NCBI GenBank assembly: GCA_037962975.1
Contig: CM075669.1
Coordinates: 87,030,001 to 87,094,000, forward strand
DNA: 64,000 nucleotides
Direction of reading: 5' to 3'
Source: Clitoria ternatea
Lineage: Eukaryota; Streptophyta; Magnoliopsida; Fabales; Fabaceae
Position numbers and translations under genes: made by a program. Under the pieces are notes generated by a model. That model ran no database searches and had not been told where the DNA came from. It was given only the letters and a program-made list of their open reading frames with translations. Below are positions 57,661-64,000 of this stretch, piece by piece (positions within the stretch are counted from its first letter, which is position 1; each line of letters starts with the position of its first letter).

Positions 57661-58949
57661 GGCACGCTCTTTTAGCTTTTCTTGGAGCAAAGCTACATGG
57701 ACTTGATGAAATAAAAGAATTGTATCCTTTTGACTTAGGCTAGTTTCTAAAAATCTTGTGTAACTTCCACTTCATCCCATGCATTCTATAAGCTAGATGG
57801 CTACCTCTTTAAAGCAAATAGGTTATGCATACCTAGGGGGTCTATAAGAGAATAGTTAGTGCATGACAGTCATGAGGGACGACTCATGGGGCACTTTGGG
57901 AGGGACAAAACCTTATTTATCCTTAGTGAGCACTTTTTCTAACCACACATGAAACGTGATGTATAAAGATATTGTTCTAAATGCTTAGCTTGTAATAAGG
58001 CCAAATCTAAGGTTTCATCTCATGGCCTTTACACTCCCTTATCTGTACCTTATGCTTCTTGGGTTGATATAAGTATGGATTTTATGCTTGGATTGCCTAG
58101 GACCCAAAGGAGTATGGATTCTATTTTTGTGGTAGTAGATAGGTTTAGTAAGATGGCTCACTTCATCCCTTGTCATAAAGTGGATGGCGTAAGTCATATT
58201 GCTAAGTTATTTCTCAAAGAAATTGTTAGGCTACATGGCATCCCTAAAACTATTCTTAGTGATAAGGATTCTAAGTTCCGAAGTCATTTTTGGCGTACCT
58301 TATGGGTTAGACTTGGCACTAAACTTCTATTTTCCACCATTTGCCATCCCCAAATAGATGGCCAAACTGAAGTAGTCAATAAGACCTTTTCTACTCTCTT
58401 AAGGGTCTTAATTAAAAAAAAAATGTTAAAGCTTGGGACGAATGCTTACCACATGTAGAATTTGCTTATAATAAAGTTATTCATTCCACCACTAAGCATA
58501 ATCCATTTGAAGTTACATATGGTTTCAATCTTCTTACCCCACTTGATTTTTTTCCCATTGATATTTCTGACTCAATCCTTCACTTGTATGGAAAGGCAAA
58601 AACATCTTTTATAAAAAATTTCATGAGAAGGTAAGAAACCAAATACAAAAGAAAAATGAACATTATGCTCAACGTGTAAATCAAAACAAAAAGGAAGTAG
58701 TGTTAGATGTTGGGGACTAGGTTTGGCTTCACTTAAGAAAAGAAAGATTTCCCAATCTTAGAAAGTCTAAACTAAGTCCTAGAGTTGATGGTCATTTTCA
58801 AATTGTCAGGAAACTTAATAATAATGCTTATGTGCTAGACTTCCCTAGTGAGTATGGGGTCAGTGCTACTTTTAACATTTTTTATCTCTCTCCTTATGTT
58901 GTAGATTACTTTGATGAGGATTTGAGGACAAATCATCTTGAAGAGGGAG
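57661..58949 (+). pseudogene. pol: Decayed Ty3 integrase of element G1
   Basis: Zinc-binding remnant near 57865-58000 (HDSHEGRLMGHFGRDKT, CSKCLACNKAK). The catalytic core in the frame 58075-58458 starts MDFMLGLPRTQRSMDSIFVV, has the second Asp in SDKDSKFRSHFW and the Glu in GQTEVVNKTF. Its C-terminal part is broken by an A-run frameshift at about 58418 and stops. The last recognisable phrase is YGVSATFNIFYLSPYVVDYF (58847-58910), typical of the integrase tail. The purine tract GAAGAGGGAG (58940-58949) precedes the 3' LTR. Confidence 0.8.
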
Positions 58950-59841
58950 AGATAAAGACATCAGTCAAGAGAAGGCTATGGACAAAGTGGAGCAAGCCAT
59001 GGAGTCTTTCTCAGGATTTGTGACAAGGTCAAGGAGTAAGAAGGCTAAGGAAGCTCTCACACAAGCCCACAAACTCTTCATATTTCCCACTCATGGGCCC
59101 AAGCCTAAAGAAGTTCCTAAGAAGACCTACACTTCGTTATCTTGCACTATATTGGATATTGGACCTTCTTAAGCTCTTTGGACCTATTTTGGGCCTATAT
59201 GGGCCTTTGTCTTCTCTCTTGTAAATAATTAGGATTTCATTTGATTAGGTTTAGAAAAACCTTTGGTCTTTAGGTTGGGCCTTACATGGTCACTTTTGGG
59301 CATTGTATGCATCATCTTTCCTTTTGGGCTTGTATTTTGCCCCCTCTTAGTTAGGTTTGGATAATTGGGCCAAGGTCTAAGCTAAGGCCTAACATCATAG
59401 CCGGAATATCCATAGGGTATATAAGCCCCCACTCATGTGTAACATTCACCAATTAATTCATTTGGAAGATTTTCAATGTGAGAAAGTTAGAATCTTCTCT
59501 CTAAGTCTCTCTCTTGTGCTTAACACACCTCTCAATAAACCTTATCCTTAGGTTTCTTCCCCTAAGGTGGCGATGTAGGCTTATCTCCTCTTAGAGGAAA
59601 TGGCACCTAGTTCTCTCCTTCATAACCAACTCCTCTCAACCATCTTCACCACCTAACTACTTCCCTAACCTCCCATAACCACTCTCTAACCACTTAACTC
59701 CCTTCTTCTTCCATAATCAAGTTTCAGCCATCCCATGGCTCCCACATTGTTCCCTCACTATTTCATCAAGGTTTTGGATCTCCAAGAAGAAAGGAAAGAA
59801 AGCTAGATCCACCCTTCATCAAAGTGGGCTTGCCTACATTA
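58950..59841 (+). repeat. 3' LTR of outer Ty3 element G1
   Basis: About 892 bp matching 8259-9166: AGATAAAGACATCAGTCAAG at the start and TTGCCTACATTA at the end. The canonical TG and CA have each mutated once. Divergence from the 5' LTR is clearly higher than in the copia element, so G1 is older. The flank GTGCT (59842-59846) is a 4/5 match to GTGGT before 8259, a possible decayed target duplication. Confidence 0.85.
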
Positions 59842-60281
59842 GTGCTGGTGGTGACAATTTACGTTAGTGTCAACAACAGTTTCGGTGGTGGGGTGTCAAT
59901 GGTGGAGAGGAGAATTCAAATTTGTCTTATTTTTTTATAGAATTTTAAATTTATCATTTTTTAGTTATATTAAAATTCCTTTAAAAATTCTATGAATTTT
60001 AAGATTATTAAAATTTTGATATCTAAACAATATATTATAATTACTAATATTTAAAATCTTTTGTTAAAATGAATTCCTCCAGTTAATTTTCCCATCCAAA
60101 ACACAAAGTAAAAGTAAAATTAAAAGAGTACTAGAAATTTTAAATTTAATAATTTTAACTAAATTAAATAATTTTTTTATTATCCATTACATGAAAGTTT
60201 TATACCAGGTGGAATATAGAACTTGAGATTACTAACTTTTTTAAAACTTATGTTTTTACCTTAAAAATTTCAAAAACTATG

Positions 60282-60331
<50 letters not shown>

Positions 60332-60689
60332 ACTTTTAACATTTTTTCCTTTGAAACAACTTAGGACCCAAGAGTCACAAGCACGACGAGTTGTTTATCA
60401 GCTTGGTTCGAAGCATTCTTTGTTTATCTTTTATTCGGGTCTTCTAATTTTTGTTGTGTGTTTTTGGAGGAAAACAACTTTTCTTTTCTCCTTTTTAAGA
60501 ATTTTTATTTACCATCGTGGGTGTTTTGTTTTTGCAGGTATTTCAATTTGCATTTGATGGGCCAATATTCGCTATAACAGATGTAGTTGTGTTGTTCTGT
60601 GTGGCTTCTGTTTTGGTGAGATTTAAATTTCACTATATGGAGAAGTTAACCCATTTGTTCATTTCTAAATACTCGGAATATTTCAAATC
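59842..60689. other. AT-rich host sequence with TA microsatellite
   Basis: Non-repetitive AT-rich DNA. There is a perfect (TA)n run at about 60283-60328 and a GTTTTTGCAG splice-acceptor-like site at 60529-60538. I see no supported coding exon. It may be the promoter or 5' untranslated part of the gene at 63728, but the first exon cannot be placed from sequence alone. Confidence 0.4.
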
Positions 60690-61365
60690 AATGAATTTTT
60701 ATTTTTTTTCACTTTTGTTGTTTTGATGAGTGATTAAGTCAATGAATATGTGGCTTTGTATGTTGTTCTTGCTGTTGTTGTTCTTGTTCTTCTTCTTCTT
60801 CTTGTTCTTCTTCTTCTTCTTCTTGTTCTTCTTCTTGTTCTTCTTTTTCTTGTTGTTGTTGTTGTTGTTGTTCTTCTTCTTCTTTTTTATTTTTTTTTAC
60901 TTTTGTTGTTTTGATGAGTGATTAAGTCAATGAATGTGTGGCTTTGTATGTTGTTGTTGCTGTTGTTTTGGTTCTGGCTTTGTATGTTGTTGTTGTTATT
61001 ATTGTTGTTATCAATGATTTTTTATTTTTTTTTACTTTTGTTGTTTTGATGAGTTATTAAGTCAATGTATGTGTGGCTTTCTATGTTGTTTCTTCTTCTT
61101 CTTCTTCTTCTCGGAATATTTCAAATCAATGTTTTTTTATTTTTTTTTACTTTTGTTGTTTTGATGAGTGATTAAGTCAATGAATGTGTGGCTTTGTATG
61201 TTGTTGTTGCTGTTGTTTTGGTTCTGGCTTTGTATGTTGTTGTTATTATTGTTGTTATCAATGATTTTTTATTTTTTTTTACTTTTGTTGTTTTGATGAG
61301 TGATTAAGTCAATGAATGTGTGGCTTTGTATGTTGTTGTTGCTGTTGTTTTGGTTCTGGCTTTCT
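60690..61365 (+). repeat. Tandem repeat, ~115-190 bp units, TTG/TTC rich
   Basis: Five copies of a unit beginning TTTTATTTTTTTTTACTTTTG and continuing GATGAGTGATTAAGTCAATG, TGTGGCTTTGTATG, then a TTG run of varying length. Starts are near 60698, 60886, 61021, 61135 and 61268. A long TTC/TTG run lies at 60765-60885. The long Phe/Leu frame at 60730-60921 is a by-product of the TTC run. Confidence 0.85.
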
Positions 61366-61367
61366 TC

Positions 61368-61855
61368 GGTTGGAAAATTAAAAGTTATGTTTAATGTTGG
61401 TCTTCTTCTTCTTTGGTTGGAAAATTAAAAGTTGTGTTAATGTTGGTGGTCTTCTTCTTTGGTTGGAAAATTAAAAGTTGTGTTTAATGTTGGTCTTCTT
61501 CTTCTTTGGTTGGAAAATTAAAAGTTGTGTTAATGTTGGTCTTCTTCTTCTTCTTTGGTTGGAAAATTAAAAGTTGTGTTTAATGTTAGTCTTCTTCTTC
61601 TTTGGTTGGAAAATTAAAAGTTGTGTAAAATTAAAAGTTGTGTTAATGTTGGTCTTCTTCTTCTTCTTTGGTTGGAAAATTAAAAGTTGTGTTTAATGTT
61701 AGTCTTCTTCTTCTTTGGTTGGAAAATTAAAAGTTGTGTAAAATTAAAAGTTGTGTTAATGTTGGTCTTCTTCTTCTTTGGTTGGAAAATTAAAAGTTGT
61801 GTTTAATGTTGGTCTTCTTCTTCTTTGGTTGGAAAATTAAAAGTTGTGTTCTTTT
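61368..61855 (+). repeat. Minisatellite, ~45-63 bp units
   Basis: Ten copies of TTGGTTGGAAAATTAAAAG followed by TTGTGTTTAATGTTGGTC and a TTC run; an eleventh partial copy is at 61974. Two units carry an extra AAATTAAAAGTTGTG insertion (61627 and 61741), showing a higher-order step of about 113 bp. Confidence 0.9.
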
Positions 61856-62155
61856 TTTTTGGCACTTTCATTTGATGTTAATAGTTGTGATGGTTAATGC
61901 ATGGTTTCTGGCAACGACAACGATTTTTGTTTGTTGTGATATGTTTGTCTTTTTTTTATATGAAATAAGGAATTGGTTGGAAAATTAAAAGTTGTGATTT
62001 TGGTCACCAGAAACATGAAAGGTTCTTTTTTTTTTTTTGGCACTTTCATTTGATGTTAATGTTGGTTGATGGCATGGTTAATGCATGGTTTCTGGCAACG
62101 ACAACGATTTTTGTTTGTTGTGATATGTTTGTCTTTTTTTTATATGAAATAAGGA
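61853..62155 (+). repeat. Direct duplication of ~120 bp
   Basis: The block starting GGCACTTTCATTTGATGTTA (61860) and ending ATGAAATAAGGAA (about 61972) recurs at 62039-62155. Between them is one more minisatellite unit and a poly-T run. Both copies contain CAACGACAACGATTTTTG. Confidence 0.85.
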
Positions 62156-63727
62156 AATGGGTTAACGTTTTTAGGCCCCATCGTCTAGTGTTGTGCTTTC
62201 TTAAGATGACATATCTTGTGTGTGGTTGATTTTGAAGGCAGCACCGGTGTCTCAACTTGTATGGTTTTGACCATGTGAATATCTGTCTTAGTGGATCTTG
62301 AGATGACACTGGTAGGGGCACTTAGTCAATGGCAGTGAAAATTTGTTGTTTGCTATTGCACAGTGTTTCACCATTATTGGTACTGTGATATAAAGATCGA
62401 AATGTTTAAAGATGAATTAGTCTTTGAAGCACAGTCATCACAGTGTTATTTCTATTGAATTAATTGCTTCTGTTTCCATAGGATTTGATATTAATGAACC
62501 ACTTTGGGTGGATTCTTAATTGCATTTGAAAGGTAAAAGAACCTTCCTAGGCATAGATAGTGAGAGGTAGGTGTATGTATATTTGACCTTTTGTTCCCAT
62601 CTAGTGATTGGATACCTAGTGTGCGGTTGATACATTTTACTTATTGCCATGATAGTGAAAAAAAAATGACATGCATGTCAGGTAATTCACATTGATATGG
62701 GGTCCTATATTGCAGACACATGGGCAACTACTGCTAGGTCTGATTTTCTACATGTTAATATGTAGAAGTCGGGGAATCCTAGGAGTAGTGAACCAGAAAA
62801 ATACATATTTTTAATTAGAAGAAACAAAAGTAATTGCAGTTTTTTTTCATTGGTTACTGAAATATATATTCACGATCAAAAATATTGTTGACCAACATCC
62901 ACTGATTTCCCTACAAAAGTTGTTTACTTGAATCTAATTTTGTGATTTCACTATTTACTTGAGGTTGTGGGCCAATTGGTGACCGAAATTTGCCTGTGTA
63001 AAACATGAGAAGTGAATTGAGTATGTGTTGATCATGTCTGGAATCATTATCACTTTTATAATATTTTATTATTAAGGAAGCTGACTATTAATATGATCTC
63101 TTACAAAGATGAAGTTTGATGAATTTGACTGATGGGTCAATGTTCTAATGCTTTTGAAGTGAACGATTAGGGAGCTAAACAACAGTTAATCATGGTAAAA
63201 TGTGTTTTGGCTGGGAGTGAGTTGTGGTTAGATTTGTAGTTTTTCAAATTTTTTTCTTATGAAGAAAATCATGTTCATATTCTTAAGTTGGTTCAATTAC
63301 TGAAGTGCTATATTTCTTTGTTTTGCTTGATATATCTGACCATGGTTTCAATTTTTACTCACATTGCAAATTGCCACCTTGGACAAGATGCCTAGTATTA
63401 TGTGGGTATATTATAACTTAAATGAATTTCAATACATCTTTTGATAATATCATTCCTTTATTCTTGAGGGTCCTGGCTTTCAAGTATACTTGTCGAGAAA
63501 TGACTTTTTGACGTATTTGAAAGTAGGCAACCAAGGAACTTTTATAGGTGAAGAACAAAAAGAAAAGTTCCAGCCTCCATTAAAGGCCTCGATCTAAGCA
63601 TTAAAGCATATTTTTTTTTCTTTTTCTTAAGATACTCATGATGATCACCATCTCCTTATGGCTTTATTACCCTTGTTAGTCTCCGTAAACACTTGAACAC
63701 TTTGCAACATTGGCAATGCTTTTGCAG
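62156..63727. other. Unique sequence upstream of the GIL1-like start codon
   Basis: No repeat or coding similarity recognised. It ends TTGGCAATGCTTTTGCAG at 63727, a good splice acceptor immediately before the ATG. The segment is therefore probably an intron in the 5' untranslated region; its 5' splice site is not identified. Confidence 0.5.
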
Positions 63728-64000
63728 ATGGATTCTGTGAAACCATCAGCAGTGACGCCTGGCAAGAGCAAACTATATCGGAAATTCGCCAAAGTTCTTC
63801 ATGTTAGAGTGGTGACCGGCATTGCACCAGTTGATGGACTGAAGAATGTTGAAGTTGATGATAACGAAGGAAACATGGGCAGGAGTACCATAAACAAAGA
63901 AGAGCTTCAAAAAGGAAAAAAGGCCACAGAAGCATTTCTTGCAAAAGTGTTTGCTAGCATCTCAAGTCTAAAATCTTCATATGCTCAGCTACAGTATGCT
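63728..64000 (+). CDS. DUF641 / GRAVITROPIC IN THE LIGHT 1-like protein, N-terminus (partial)
   Basis: From ATG 63728 the frame is open for 91 codons to the window end. It starts MDSVKPSAVTPGKSKLYRKF and contains AKVLHVRVVTGIAPVDGLK and EAFLAKVFASISSLKSSYAQ. These are the conserved start and first helix of plant DUF641 proteins (GIL1/IRKI family). Known members act in light-dependent gravity responses and in receptor-kinase interaction. Full members are roughly 450-500 residues, so most lies beyond the window. A splice acceptor directly abuts the ATG. Compared with my memory of relatives, the linker after residue 45 is short and acidic. It is the only host gene I can support here. Confidence 0.85.
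   Translation, partial: MDSVKPSAVTPGKSKLYRKFAKVLHVRVVTGIAPVDGLKNVEVDDNEGNMGRSTINKEELQKGKKATEAFLAKVFASISSLKSSYAQLQYA

Noticed and set aside
60730..60921. Open frame of almost only Phe and Leu
   Set aside because: It is a translation of TTC/TTG/TTT microsatellite sequence.

Overview
The window reads as a plant nuclear chromosome: AT-rich, dominated by LTR retrotransposons, with one host gene starting at the right edge. A dicot, and probably a legume, is an inference from the style of the elements (3-4 kb Ty3 LTRs full of CCGAGTG and CGCTC..GCGAG motifs) and from the plant-only DUF641/GIL1-like protein. I cannot name the species. There is no bacterial-type gene organisation, CRISPR array or tRNA gene that I can see.

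Layout. (1) 1-8088: three related Ty3-type LTR pieces in alternating orientation. The first belongs to a minus-strand element whose intact-looking gag start lies at 1-644 and whose 3.2 kb LTR is 924-4156. The others are 4157-6590 (+) and 6591-8088 (-). (2) 8089-8258: a short GGT-rich flank. (3) 8259-59841: an old plus-strand Ty3 element (G1) cut into two halves. The 5' LTR, leader, gag and protease are at 8259-~13160. The reverse transcriptase (RT), RNase H, integrase and 3' LTR are at 56680-59841. The ~43.5 kb between the halves is a stack of later insertions. (4) Inside G1 lies a stack of LTR-like units of one unclassified family, here called HP because each copy ends in the same hairpin. 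HP-a, HP-b and HP-c are on + and HP-d is on -. HP-b is a solo LTR with a perfect GGTAC target duplication. HP-c is further interrupted by a 3.9 kb Ty3 solo LTR (51557-55472) with perfect CATGT duplications. (5) A 9.35 kb block of this stack is present twice in direct orientation (17046-26399 and 39166-48493). The 12.8 kb between the copies holds the 5' half of a minus-strand Tat-type Ty3 element (LTR 38242-39165, gag-protease 36313-38167). A young, structurally complete 9.9 kb Ty1/copia element (26420-36307, TAAGT duplications) is inserted in that half. (6) 59842-63727: host intergenic or 5'-intron sequence with microsatellites and minisatellites. (7) 63728-64000: first coding exon of a DUF641/GIL1-like gene, running off the window.

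How the parts work together: only the copia element looks close to functional (LTRs differing at about a dozen sites by eye, an uninterrupted pol, and a gag with one stop). It also carries an extra ORF after pol and dense arrays of the palindrome TAATCGATTA in its LTRs and before that ORF. The other elements are decayed and show a timeline of nested insertion, solo-LTR formation, deletion and a late segmental duplication.

The most unusual signals are: the 9.35 kb duplication with one empty and one filled Tat insertion site; the conserved terminal hairpin of the HP family; a small LTR-embedded ORF shared by two diverged HP copies; and the TAATCGATTA arrays.
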